64,000 nucleotides of DNA, taken from contig BSBM01000372.1 of NCBI GenBank assembly GCA_027924585.1, positions 29,072,001 through 29,136,000 of the forward strand, written 5' to 3'. Each line of letters begins with the position of its first letter. Within the stretch, counting starts at the first letter, position 1. Below, one piece after another: positions 31,584 through 43,632 of the stretch. A program made the position numbers and the translations under genes. The notes below the pieces were generated by a model. That model saw only the letters and a list, made by a program, of their open reading frames with translations. It was not told the origin of the DNA and ran no database searches. Source of the DNA: Larix kaempferi (Eukaryota > Streptophyta > Pinopsida > Pinales > Pinaceae).

Positions 31584-32262
31584 AGTTCTTGAAATCGTTC
31601 TCTTTTTTATGAGAGAATTTCTTGTGATATTTCTTATCTCTTTTCATTTGTGCCGCAAGATCAAGGTTCTCTTCTTTGGAGGCAGTATACTTGCTCTAGA
31701 TTCGCCCTTCTTCTTGTAAGAAATCATTCCAATGTCTCTCAAAGTTAGGTTGCACTTCTTGACCATTTACAACATCCAAGAGTGTCTCCCATGAGGATGG
31801 AAGACCATCAACAACATTCCGAATGAGATCATTATCATCGATCGTCACACCAATTCTCATGAGTTGATCTCTTACTTGAGAGATATTTGTGAATAAGGGA
31901 GCCACAACTTCATCCTTTTCCATCTTCAAATTTCAAATCTTGTTCTTCAATGCCCTCTTTTGACTTGGCTCCTTCTTCTCATAAAATTTTTTCAAAGTGT
32001 CAAAGCATTCCTTTACGGTCTTCAATGGAGTAATCACGAGCATCAAGTTGTCTTTCACAGAAACATAAACAATCATGTTTGCCTTGGATTGATCATTCTT
32101 GAATTTGGTGACCCTTGCATTATTAGTAGGCTCTTCAATAACATTGGATACATAGCCATCCAAATCATGATCTGCCAAGATATTCAGAATCATAGCCTTC
32201 CAAGTATTGAAGTTCGAAGTTCCTTCAAGACAATCTTCCGATCTTACTAAGATTGAAGCCAT
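31530..32262 (-). pseudogene. gag: Copia D Gag
   Basis: Starts MASILVRSEDCLEGTSNFNT at 32,262, with the usual copia capsid text (NFNTWKAMILNILADHDLDG, ANMIVYVSVKDNLMLVITPL, CFDTLKKFYEKKE). The same frame continues past a stop at 31,930-31,932 (VRDQLMRIGVTIDDNDLIRN, VVDGLPSSWETLLDVV). A zinc knuckle remnant CFNCNKKVHYA lies near 31,540-31,575 with a stop inside. The start fits: it is about 80 bases from the PBS. Confidence 0.82.
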
Positions 32263-32341
32263 AATTATTCAAGTATTATGCACACTCAAGATCTACGTAG
32301 GCTCAAGCTCGATTGTTTAACTTATCTCTTTCATTCCCTAA

Positions 32342-32353
32342 GCTATGATACCA
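32342..32353 (-). other. Primer-binding site, copia D
   Basis: Minus strand TGGTATCATAGC directly adjoins the LTR end TTAACA. It matches the initiator Met tRNA type at 11 of 12 bases. Confidence 0.88.
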
Positions 32354-32584
32354 TGTTAATTTTTTATCTTTAATTTATAAATGCAATAGTACTTGAAATC
32401 AAATAACAATGATACACATAAGCAATCACATTCGAAACCAGAAGTTACCCTAGGGAAACCCTCTATGACTTGAGGGATAAAACCCCAACAAAACCTCCCT
32501 TAGTATATTGATAGATAGCAGAGAATGTCTTTTACATCAAGCACCCCTGGTGCAATTACAGAGCAAGAGAAAGATAAAGAAGGG
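32354..32584 (-). repeat. 5' LTR of copia D, first piece
   Basis: Matches 26,923-27,150 of the other LTR, then stops at the target AAGGG (32,580-32,584), where H inserted. It continues at 44,564. Confidence 0.92.
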
Positions 32585-33305
32585 TGTTGTTAAGGATTAT
32601 ACCCTATAACAGGGAATGGATGCTATCAATGTACATGGGGCTGACAAATAGATATGTTAGGGTTTTACACTAATTACTATAAGCAAATGAGATTTAGGGT
32701 TTGAGAAAGAGCACCTTATTTATGGTGGTTGGTCCTAGCGTTCTCTCGATCTCTACAACAACACACCTACAAAACCAATCAACCTTCCTCAAAACAATTT
32801 GACTACAAATAGATAATGATATTGACAAAACAATATAACATTAATTACAATAAAACATCCAATGAAATTGACATTTAATTGGGACGGGAAGGATATCTCG
32901 ATCTTTATTGTCAAAGAAATGCAAGAAAATACAAATGGTATACCTGATCTTGTTCCAAGCACTTCTGCAGCCAAATTCTGGGCTCCTGCTCCTCTCCTGA
33001 CTAGAAATTCCTTCAACATAACAATAGCTTTCACCTTAGATTGGCCTCTTCCTCATGGATTCCCTTTGTATTTATGGCCAAGGTAGGAAGTTAGATTCAT
33101 GAGGCAGTTGAATTAGGAGGTTGGGAGAGTTATAATACCAAACTCAACTAATCCCAATTTGTATTCTTAATATATTTTTCCATTTCATCTTAAGATGTGC
33201 GCAGGTATGATACTAGCCAACCTGCACATGGTGCGCCACTAGTGCTCTTAATGAATAGCGCATACAACTTTTAGGATATCTGCATGGGTTGTCAACAATG
33301 GGACC
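32585..33305 (-). repeat. 3' LTR of element H, first piece
   Basis: Aligns with 43,633-44,365 of the 5' LTR at roughly nine bases in ten. It is interrupted after GGACC (33,301-33,305) by the 3.8-kb insertion. Confidence 0.9.
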
Positions 33306-36300
33306 TGTTATCACATCTATGTTAGCTCGAGCTACCATACTGTAGACTGTGTGGCCGAGGATCACACAGTACTTTTTTTTTCAGATCAGAGATTCGATGC
33401 CTTCAGAGGAGGCACACAGTTTTGTTCAAATTTCCCCGAGCAGATGTATCAGAGGGGACAGATGGTTGTACAGTGGTCCAGACATGTTACTTAGCATTTA
33501 CCATAGGGTCACCCTTCCATGCCAGGCTTTGATATGATCCCATTGAGACAGTTGCCTAGTCTTTCTTTGATTTAGACTATCACAGAGTATTGCTGGTTTA
33601 CTGTTTGTGCCCAAATTCAGCAGAGATCCAGTTCAGAGACAGCCTCAGTAGCAGGTATATGGTGTGGCAGGTATTGCATTTGATGTATATTGCTCACGAT
33701 TGTTGCTTAGACTTGTTTATACATTATAGTACACTAACTCTACATATGATGATTGATTTGGTGATCTAGCTATTGTTATGATATGTGATTGAGCCCTTGG
33801 TGATGTCAGTCCAACCCTTCCTAGTAGGCCCCTGTATATGCACACCGGGTCACACCCCTACTCTTGGTATAGACTTGGTCACTTAGGCCCCCTTAGGCAG
33901 CTGACTTTGGATCCACCTTCACCTCCTCCATCCATCTGACTCATCCATGATAGTCTTTCCCGACTTGGATTCCGACTTGTGACCTTGAGGATCCCTTTCC
34001 CCACTGATCTCTGAGTATGCCTTGATTCCCTGTTTATTGTGCCTCGGCTATTTAGTGTGTGAGATGCACTCTCAAACCTGGGATTTGCTCCCGTGGGTTG
34101 CCCCCGATGTTGCAATGTAGTTAGGATTGTGTAGCCTCACCGAGTGTTCCCCATTGGTTATTGAAGCATGTATTGCTCACCCCCATTACTTTGCAGTATG
34201 AGCACCATGATTATATCTATTGAGATATGTATGTAGCCCAAAAGGGCCTTGATGTAAATTGAAAAAATGAAGAAATGTAAAGCAAGCCAAAAAGGCTAAT
34301 GTAAATGTAAAATCTAGCCAAAAAGGCTAAGTATGAAATTCATTGTAAAATCCATGCAATGTGTTTGTAAACACACATGGACATAGTTCAGCCATACATG
34401 TCAGCATTTGTAGTGGTTATTTCCTCACCTAGTCCTGTGGGGAAAGGAGGTGAGAGGGAGCAAGGGACAAGCTCAAGATTGTCCCCTAGAGTCTCAAGTT
34501 ACGGTTTGTCGGACACCCAATTTGGAAACTCTAGAAAAGAAACTCACGGAGTCTTCGGGCACAGATGTGAGCTATGAGGTACTTGTTGGATGACCCGTGG
34601 CGGTTTCCCTGCACTATACCCATTTGTGAGGCACCGCCCTTCCCCGTGTTTTTGTCATGGCATGCTTATTTCAGTGGGCCCCGCTTTCCCGAGTTATCCA
34701 AAAGGTCACATGATATCTATCCTTGTCATCCCTCATCCTTCACCTTGTATTCCACATCGCCCAAAGTCAGCTAGGTGGTCAAGTCTATAGGTTGTGCATA
34801 GCAGTTGAGTTGTTTTGGATGTGGTGGGCCCACCTCACCTAGGGCCTTGTATTTTTCCGAGATTTAATGCATTTTTTTATCACCATATTATTGTCATATT
34901 GTTTAGTAATGTACTAACTTGTATAAGGAATCCTTTCACTTCATTATTGCATATAGGTATTCAGCTAGCACCATTGTTGACTAGATTTGACTTAGTCAAA
35001 CTAGGTTGACCAGGCCAAAAATGAGCCCGAAAAAATGTTGCGACCGGAATTTCGATTTTTGTCATTTATTATCTACAGGGGACCCATATGAGCCTCCAAA
35101 AGACAGAATGCAAAAATATCGAGGCGTTTGTGATATTTTTAATTATTATTGGTCATTAATGACCTGTTTTAATTAAAAATCATGGATTTTGAGCAAATAA
35201 TGCCTGAGTGATGGATCGGGGTTGTTCGAGTGGTCATTACTACTATTTTTGGGGTCCACGATCACATTGCTGCAGACAGTTCGGAAATCCGAGCACTCTA
35301 GGTGGGTCAAAGCCCATATTACATCTTCAGCAATAAAATACATGGAAAATCAAAAATTGACAAAGGCAGCTATAGCAAAAGGAAAAAATCAATGGCTGGA
35401 AAATAAAAGGGTAATTCCCAAGGTAAATTGGTAATGTTTGACATGGTATTTGTGCATTGTGGGGCCCTCTCTTTCCCAGCTCACTAGGTTGGACGAATTG
35501 CCCATGGGGGGCATTTTTCCTCACTTGGCACAATTCGATTTTGGTGTATTTTGTGGTGGGAACTTGATGTATTATCTAAGGGGGATACAACATGTTATAG
35601 ACACCCCCTTAGCATGTATCTTATGTATTGTAGGGGCCCCACAAGAGGACCCCCTCTCCACTAGTGCGCTTCACTTGGGCAATTCGCACCCCCATGAGGA
35701 GGAATCTCCTCCATTCGATTTGATCATTGGGGATTAAATCCCAGCTCTCCATTTTGGAGGGAATAGGTTTTGAGGAGTGGCCTTTCTCTATAAGAGAAGG
35801 CACTCACCCATTGTATGGCCTCTCTTGGCATATTGGACTTGGAATAGAAGAGAAAACGACTTGGAGCTCTCTCTACTTGTGTCTTGTGGTGATGTTCTTT
35901 GAGGTTGTTGATTGCCAAACTATCTTGATGCACTAGTGTAGATTGTTGTTATTTCCAGGATTTGTTTCTCACCATTGTTTGCAGCTAATATATCTCTTGG
36001 AGGAGAGCGCACCATTTGGCTGCCACTGTTGCTTCACTCTCTGGGATTGGTAACGAAGGGAAGTGTTTTTGCCATTTCAGCCAAGCATTTTCTCTCATTT
36101 TTATTTGCATTGCTGTAGATTTCACTTGCTTATCATATTGATTTGATCTATTGTCCATTGATTTTGGCAGGCAAGGAGGACGAGTTGGTGGGACGGGGCA
36201 AATCGAACTCACTTGGGGACTTCAGCAATCCACTCTATTTGATCTTCGGGACATTCTAACCTCGGAAAAATCAAATACTGCAGCTCATTCCAAGTAGGTG

Positions 36301-37135
36301 TTCCATTTCTTCCTCTTACATTTCATTTTCTGAATAGTCTTAGAGAGAAAATTCACTAAAACCCTAAAAATTAAAATCTTTAAAATCCACCGTTAGAATT
36401 AGTTTTCCTTTAAAACCCACTAATGATATATGCTTAAATATCCATATCTCAAGTTTCATTTAATTTCGACCTCGTTTACCCTTATAACTAGGCACTGGTC
36501 TCCCACTGATTTCGCCCTCCTTGGGCATTTTAGCCAGTCACACTGTTGGTTCATTTTCCGGGTTGTGGGTACTCTTGATTTGAGTCTAGAATGTAATTTT
36601 ATCATAAGAAATCAAGTTTCATTGGCTGGAAGTGATTATAAACGTTAATTTCTCGCTGCCCTAGGTCCATTTGACTCACTGTTTAACCATTTCCTTGGGC
36701 AGTTTTACTTCAGCACTTCACTTCCATTTCATGGTAACTCCCTAGACTATTTCAGCCAATAAATCACTAAGCTAATCCTATTTTCTAATCATACTTGATT
36801 GCTAGTCACTTATTACATCACTGTTATTTCACTACTTGTGTCCATCAATTGGCTGAATTTAGACTTAGGAGCTCACCTATATCCATTCCTTGTTTTCATC
36901 TCTCATTCTTTTGGGATTTGGGTGTATTTTTGTCTCTCAGCCATCACTGGTTGAGCGGGGTCTCCCCCTTGACTTGGCTACGTGCCTCGTCTAAAGTGAC
37001 AATAGCCTTGTCTGGTATGACTTCAGTTCATTGAGTGGAGGACTTGGCCATTGCTGTTACACCTTTCTAGCTGTCCCTCCTCTACCATCCCTATTGGGAC
37101 ACCTCACTTCAACAGCTAGAGTTTGTGTGATAACA
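33306..37135 (+). mobile_element. 3.8-kb solo-LTR-like insertion
   Basis: Exact GGACC duplicates at 33,301-33,305 and 37,136-37,140. The ends TGTTATCACA and TGTGATAACA are perfect inverted repeats with TG...CA. No ORF with recognisable motifs. A TATA-like TATAAGAG lies at 35,789-35,796, about two thirds along, followed by a CT-rich leader-like stretch. The 5-bp duplication and TG/CA ends fit a very long LTR left as a solo copy; a non-autonomous element without visible LTRs is the alternative. The strand is a guess from the TATA position. Confidence 0.7.
34235..34328 (+). repeat. Three short hairpins in the 3.8-kb insertion
   Basis: GCCCAAAAGGGC (34,235), AGCCAAAAAGGCT (34,285) and AGCCAAAAAGGCT (34,316): a short stem around an A-rich loop, embedded in a repeated ATGTAAAT context. 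Confidence 0.8.
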
Positions 37136-37140
37136 GGACC

Positions 37141-37335
37141 AGCGCTAGATGCCAGTTATAAGAGTAGCGCATTTCCAATGAAATATGCAGAAAAATATAG
37201 TTTTCGGCTAAAGATGTAGGATCTCATTATCAAATCATCTAAGTTTAATCCATCTCTTCCATTCATAATGTCCTTTTATGTGATCGACAGGGAAATGTGA
37301 TCATGGACGAAGAAGTTTTGATTTGACCTATAACA
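37141..37335 (-). repeat. 3' LTR of element H, second piece
   Basis: Resumes AGCGCTAGATGCCAGTTATA and ends ACCTATAACA, matching the end of the 5' LTR (44,366-44,558). The first and second pieces total 916 bp, against 926 bp for the other LTR. Confidence 0.9.
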
Positions 37336-37347
37336 GATGCCCCCTAA
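37336..37347 (-). other. Polypurine tract, element H
   Basis: Minus strand ATTAGGGGGCAT precedes the 3' LTR. It resembles the tract GAGGGGCATT of element A. Confidence 0.75.
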
Positions 37348-38720
37348 TGTGTGAGGTCAGAGGGAAATGATGGTCGAAATACATTACAATCAAAGTTAGA
37401 GGAGGAGCAAGGAAACTGCAGGACAAAGTCACAAAAGTACCTGAAAACAAAAACCAAGGTCAGCAGGAAATTACAATCTTGACATCAAATAGATGTTCAG
37501 TATGATAGAACATAATCTCCAATACATAACTGGGAGATGTATATAGCATGGCCACTGAAATAAAAACGTGGATCCATGTCAAAATAGGAGATCATATCCA
37601 TAACAACAAGCTGGATCTATGTCTCATTAAGAGCCACAAAATGAGTGTGGCTCAGTCCTGCGCAACTTGGGTAATAACATAAATGTTGTGATGCTATTAT
37701 AGTCCCAAGGTCTTCATCCAAAACATCCCAAGGTATGAACCCTAACCATGCGAATAAATGAGCTGAAGTCGAACATGGGGGGGTACCGTTTGATTACCGG
37801 TTGTTGATGTATATTGTTAACAAACGCGAGGACATCCACCAATATTGTAAATGAAGTCCAAGATACCTAGTACATTCAATCAAGTGTGAATAAGTGGACT
37901 TGAAGTCGAACAATTTAAGAATCCATCGAATAGGAGACATTGATGTATTCCCACTATCTAATGGCGAGGGAAACTACCATTGATGACTGCAGTCCCCAAG
38001 GTACTACCTGAAACCCTAAACTTCATTCCCAGAGCATGATGAGCTGAGGTTGATGGGAATAAGTCTGCTAGAAGGGAGGCCTTAATGCATCCTCCATCAT
38101 CCAACATGAGAAACAATGAGTTGATTTGGAGTAGGACTGATACAAGATCAAACAAACTAACACCAGGGATGGTCGACACTTGAAGTCAAGGTAACTGCAA
38201 AATGGCCGACACAGGTTGTATCCTTGAACAGTGAGCATGACACAAGGGTGACTTAGGCAGCTTTTAACATGACGGGAACATGATATAAACCTGCAATGTA
38301 GGAGACATTGACAGATTCTCCATATGATTGGAAGAGTAACCAATCGGAGGAGTACAAACTCTGAGATTAGGTTCATCCTATGGTAAAAAACTAAACCCAA
38401 CTGAATGATAGACTCAACAGGTGCTCTGTTCAAGGATATGACTGACATGTTTCCTTTGAACCAAAAAGATGTTTGATATCCTTCCCTTCCCTTTTCTCTT
38501 TTGAGTAAAGAATATCCTTCTTGTTGGTTTTAATGAGTCCAAGAAAGAAAACTCAATAGTCTCTCTTCATTTTTGAAGCAAGCTCGAAGAAAGAGGGAGA
38601 AGATTGCTTGGTATAAGTCCAACCATGTAGAAAGTTTAATGAGCCCATGGGAGGAAGACTCAGGACCTTCTTCATTTTTTACAGAGTTTGAAGAAGAGAT
38701 AGACGAATACTCTATAACAT

Positions 38721-39010
38721 TGATCCATGGATTTTAATATCGATCCTGGATCGGTTTATGCTCGCCGGTGTTTTCTTTTTTGAGGAGTCTGAAAAACTTA
38801 AACAATAAATCCATACACCTACTCATGGATTTTAGTATCGATCCCGAGTTGGTATGCGCTAGTCGGTGTTTTCTTGTTTGAAGAGCTTGAAAAACTTAAA
38901 CAATAACTCTATATACCTTCTCGTGGATTTCTCATCGAGCCCAAGTAGGTGAATGCTCGTTGGTGTTTTCAGGTTTTGAGAGTCTAAAAACCCTAAAGAA
39001 GACTCCTAAA
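38721..39010 (-). repeat. Three tandem copies of about 100 bp
   Basis: Units start at 38,721, 38,821 and 38,921. Each holds CATGGATTTTA(A/G)TATCGATCC or its relic, a CGGTGTTTTCTT segment and GAAAAACTTAAACAATAA. Confidence 0.85.
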
Positions 39011-39303
39011 GGTCCTTTTTCGTACAGTTAGTCTCCTCACCCGAAAAAGTGTAAAACAATTAGAGAAGAACTCTTCTAGCCACATATGACTAGAGTATAC
39101 ATTTTTCGTAACTGATCCACAAAGGTCCGGAAAAGGGGTAAACTTATACCTGAGTGGATGTCACTTCAAAGCCTTTAACGAGTCTGAAATGACAACTATA
39201 ATCGGAAATATTGTTATATTTAAAGAGTCTTGCAAGAGCATGAAATAACTCTATAAAAATCTTTTTTGTAAAGTTTTAACGAGCTAGAAAAAGTAAACTC
39301 GCG

Positions 39304-39532
39304 ACCTCACTGTTTTTAACGAGCTCAAAGGAGAGATGGAAGAATTCTCATAGCCTGAAAAAAGTAAACTCGCGACCTCCTTACTATTTTTAATGAGATC
39401 AAAGGAGAGATGGAAGAATGCTCGTAGCCTCCTTATTGTTTTTAACGAGCTCGAAGAAAAGGTGGAAGAATGCTCGTAACCTCCTTACTGTTTTTAACGA
39501 GCTCGAAGTAAAGGTGGAAGAATGCTCGTAAG
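39304..39532 (-). repeat. Four tandem copies of about 53 bp
   Basis: Units contain CCTCCTTACTGTTTTTAACG, AGCTCGAAG and GGTGGAAGAATGCTCGTAA. The first unit is separated from the second by a longer spacer. Confidence 0.9.
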
Positions 39533-39559
39533 TGGATCAATGTCCAAATGAATGGAAAA

Positions 39560-41569
39560 CTATATTATAGACTCTAAGAAAACTTCATCAGAAGGAAGTA
39601 TATCATCCCAGATAGAACACATATCTAAACATTCAGATGGAGTCATCACCTGGTCAATTGTCAGGACCCAGTCCCGAGAAGGTAAGCATGAATTCATAGG
39701 ATTATTCTCAGTCGCAATTGGACTCAAGGAACAATATGACACATAATTTGATTGTGACATGGTAGTGCCTGCTGGCGAGGGATATACTTGGTCTATAGTT
39801 GGGTAATCAGAGGGATCAACAAATTTAAGTTGATCGATAGTGACAATGCTTTCATTGTGAGGAAAATGCATCACACAAAAAAGCCTAGACACCACAGCAT
39901 GCATAGCATATACGTAATCACTCCCTAGGATCATAGCAAAGTCCATAGGGTCCTTTCAAACCATAAAATAAACTAAGACTGTTTTTCCACCCAAAGTAAC
40001 AGGTACCTGAGGGAGGAATCCCAATGGTTCACTAGTTCTTCTATCGAAAGTCAACGGCCAATTAACAGCTGGAACAAGGTTAGGGAAACCTAAATCTCTC
40101 CAATTGTAAGGGGATAAGATACTAATAGAGGCTCCTTCATCTACAATACATCGGTGAACCGCATGGTTGCCGATATCGACCTTTATCTGAAAAGGTGTAG
40201 AAGAAGGACGGAGAGGCCCAGTTAGACTATTCCAATCAAAGGAAATGATCCCAGAGCTTGGTAGGGGTTCACTCAGCATAGATCAAGTGCCCCCTTTTTC
40301 AAAAACATCAGAACTGGTAATGCAGAATACTTCAGGAACAAGTGCATCAGTCTCTGAAGGACTGATGGTATCGATCGAAAATTGCATCAATTCGATCACT
40401 TCACTCTTCGAAGGAAGAGTGGGGTTGAACAAAGATTGCATTGGTTCAACCACTTTATCAACCAAAGGTTGATCAGGCTGTTGGGAATCTATAGACAATT
40501 CAGAAGTAGAGGATCCTTCAGACATGGACCACACTCTCCGCACTTCTGGAATAGCAGGGCACAGGTGATTAAGGTGATCTCCCTTACAAAGTTTACAAGG
40601 GAACTTTGACTTGCCTCCTATAAGCTTAGACTCCTTTACAACAACAATACTCTCAACATGACTAGCATTGGATGATAGCTTTCCCCCAGCATGACTTGTA
40701 GTGGTTGGTTGCTCAGAAGCAGAAGACTTTTGAACTATAGACCACACTCTTTGCACCTATGGAATAACAGGGCACAAATAGGTCAAGTGGTCTCCCTTGT
40801 AAAACTTACAAGGGAACTTAAGCTTCTCTTTATTAGGTTTGTCGACAATGTCAACATTCTCAGAATGAATTGCAGTGGCTGATTCAATGTCTCCAGTGTG
40901 ACTCTCAGTAACTCGTGACTTGTCATTAATATGACCAACAATGATCAATGACGCGTCCTCAACATGACCAACAGTGGTTGAAGACATACTTTCAATATGA
41001 TTTGCAGTGACTGAAATTTTTCTCCCATCATGACCTCTAGAGGCTAGGTAGGTTCCCCCAACATGACTTCCAAAGGTTGGGTGGGTGCCCCCAGCATGAC
41101 TTCCAGAGGCTGGGTGCATAGGTTCAGTATGATTTACAGTGACTGAGTGATTTCTCCCCACATGACCACCAGAGGTTGGGTAGGTTCCCCCAGCATGACC
41201 TCCAGAGGTTGGGTAGCTTCCCCCTTGTTTTGGCATCTTCTCTTTATTCTTCCTCCGTCTATTCCTTTTATACTGCTAGTTACTAGTATTACTACTTTCA
41301 CCACATGAGGTAGAAGGAGGAGGAGAAGATGTTACTGGCGAAGCAGGCATAGGGTTCTGATGCTCTTGATGTGAAGTGCTTACTTGAGAAGCATCAGGAG
41401 CATACAAGGCATTCGGAGTGGAAAACAACCAAACCGGTAGCCCTATAGTGAATCCCGGAAGATTCAAGGCAGCCATTAAGGGAGTACCAATGTTCCCAAT
41501 GAATGAAAAAGCACAAGGATACCCTTGAATAGGGGTCCCTTGATTGGTGCTCATCGGGATACTATCCAT
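39560..41569 (-). pseudogene. gag: Gag-protease reading frame of element H
   Basis: About 670 codons stay in one frame with only four stops (near 41,274, 40,757, 40,280 and 39,950). N-terminal part MDSIPMSTNQGTPIQGYPCA, then a repeat-rich stretch (H-A/V-G-G-T units, 41,005-41,236). Two knuckles follow: CKFYKGDHLTYLC (second Cys lost) and CKLCKGDHLNHLC (intact). The protease has CIVDEGASISILSPYNW with the Asp present, then MILGSDYVYAMHAVVSRLF and a linker ending at 39,560. RT does not follow. The long common frame against so few stops suggests the region decayed late. Confidence 0.83.
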
Positions 41570-43611
41570 AGTTTCTGACTCAGTGAGCTAGAAATCTCTG
41601 AGGCCAACTAAGAACGAGAGGCACAAAGAGCACACCACTATAAAATGTCCTAAAGTAATCCAGACCAGGCACACAAAGATGAATATTCTCAAAATTAAGT
41701 CTAGGATGATGAGGGCCCAGAAAAAACTAGTAGAATATCGAAGGTCGGTTACATGGCATCCAATACAGGTCCTCTGGGTGCAAGCATTTGAATCACCAAA
41801 CCGCCCTCACAGGATTATTGTAGAGGGTTACCTTCTGTGTCTATCTTAGGTGCAATGGAAATAGCCTTCCACTATATCGGTGTAGAGACCTAAGGTCAAG
41901 ATACAAAGGATACCACAAATACGAAAATACTCGGGGGGACAGTCGTCAGTCTAGCCAAGACGCATGCGCAAGGTAACAAAGCCCAAAATCCAAGAGTATT
42001 TAAAGTACTAGTGGACCCCCATACGCGAATCAGGTCTGGTGTATGCTCAAAAGGAAAGTGAGGGGGTATCCTCAACAGTTCCAATCTCACACGACCTCGT
42101 GCTTAACTCCAGTTTGAGTGGAGCGTTCCCAGGGTATTTTGATATAAGTGGGTTTGCCTAAAATATTGTCTCACTATGATTGTTGAGCAATAAAATGATT
42201 TCAGGCAGTTTAAAGTGATCTACCCCGAAATCCTAGCCTAAGCTAGTTGATGTAGTGTCAAACCTAAAAAGAAAAGTTACTAATTGATTTTATTAGATGT
42301 TCTTTCTAGAGGTTGTTTCTTACTCAAAAGGTAGTGATGTGTGTGGTATGGTTATGACAAAAGTAAAGTGCATATAAACAAATGAAACTTCACAAATGTT
42401 ATTTCAAAACAAAAATTTAAGCAAACTAAGCATAAAAAGGTTTCTTTTTCATTTTTTTAATTTTCAAAGTTAATAGTAATACAAACTATCCTACCTCGAA
42501 AAAGTGAGGAATCTTGTAAACAAGTTATTGATTCAATTTTGACCTTTTTCTCTAACTATGAAAGAAAATAAACATGAAAATGAACGATCAAGTTTTATCA
42601 AAAATGTGAATAAAGATAAAGAGCCCAAAGCTTATACCACATAGTTCAAAAAACTGACAAAGACTTTAACCTATAGAGTTGTTTCACTGAAAAAACTCGG
42701 AATTTGGAACAAGATGCAAAAAGAAAAAGGGAAAGCTGATGTGTAAAGCGGAAAAACAGATAACTAGGTTGCTCCTAAACACCAAAAAACCAAAGAAAAG
42801 CATCATCCAAACAGTGAGGGTAGGTAAGCAAACCAGGGAAACTCTACAATCACAAAGACTCAAAAGAAAAGTTATTAAAGAGACTTCAAACAAACTCGGA
42901 CTGACCTGAACAAATGTCCAGGAGGTATCCAGACAAACCAGGACGTTCAAAAAAACCAAAAGACCCTATTGAGGTCAATCCCTAAATTAAAAGGAAAAAC
43001 TCAGGAAAAGTGCACAGGTATTGTATCAGACAACTCGCGGTTGATGCGCGAGTCTGTAAGCAGACAACTCGCGTCTAAGGCCAAAAATGCGCTATTGTAA
43101 CTAGTAGGGAGTCGTGCAGAGGTTTCAAAAGACCTAAAAAGAAGAAAGGTAACCAAAACAACATTTGAATCAAATGAAGAAAACACAAAGGACTTCCAGA
43201 AGGCTATAACAAGACTCAGACAGACACAGGGATGTCTTATCAACAGCTAGAAGAGAAAATGAAAGACCAAAGGTAGACCCAACAAACAAAGACCAAATCT
43301 TATTGTAAAAGTTTCAATCCTACAGGAAAGTACGCGGTTGTATATACTAACAGCCTGTGCATGCAAATTAAAATGTGCGGGTTGTAAAGAGAGCAACTAG
43401 CACACAAGTCAAAAAATGCGAGCATGTGTGTACAGGAGACACGCGCACGGGGACTAAAAGGAATAGAAAAGCTTTGCAAATTTAAAAAATGGACTGAATC
43501 AAAGCAAAGGAAAAAAACTAGGTAACCTTTGAAAACCTTATAGAAAGTCAGAAAGCAGTAAAGACTGAAGAAAAACTAAAAAGATCCCCATAGCAGAAAC
43601 GAAAAGGTGCT
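41570..43611 (-). other. Untranslated leader of element H
   Basis: 2 kb between the PBS and gag, A-rich in plus reading, with short unrelated ORFs. No recognisable coding signal. Long leaders are usual in Ogre/Tat elements. Confidence 0.6.
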
Positions 43612-43628
43612 CCCTACCAGAGTCGCCA
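43612..43628 (-). other. Primer-binding site, element H
   Basis: Minus strand TGGCGACTCTGGTAGGG starts four bases after the LTR. It is not the Met type. A TGGCGACTC start is, as I recall, typical of Ogre/Tat elements (Arg-type tRNA primer); the tRNA identity was not verified. Confidence 0.65.
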
Positions 43629-43632
43629 GTTC

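Larger units (their letters stand above)
37348..39545 (-). other. 3' non-coding module of element H
   Basis: Reverse complement matches element A 14,040-15,700 and B 45,880-46,700. Examples are GAGGAGACTAAC next to the TAGAAGAGTTC landmark, and the GATGG...GCATTAAGGCCTCCC stretch. It contains two tandem arrays (38,721-39,010 and 39,304-39,532). A 126-codon ORF at 38,068-38,448 has no counterpart in A and is probably chance. Confidence 0.72.

Noticed and set aside
30082-32250. Plus-strand ORFs of about 100 codons over copia D
   Set aside because: Shadows of minus-strand integrase and gag text with clear motifs.
34377-35803. Several 60-99-codon ORFs in the 3.8-kb insertion
   Set aside because: Both strands, no motif, overlapping each other, and inside an LTR-like unit.
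33306-37135. DNA transposon or MITE, because of the perfect 10-bp inverted ends
   Set aside because: TG...CA ends and a 5-bp target duplication fit retroviral-type integration. No transposase is visible, and the size and TATA-like box fit a long LTR better.
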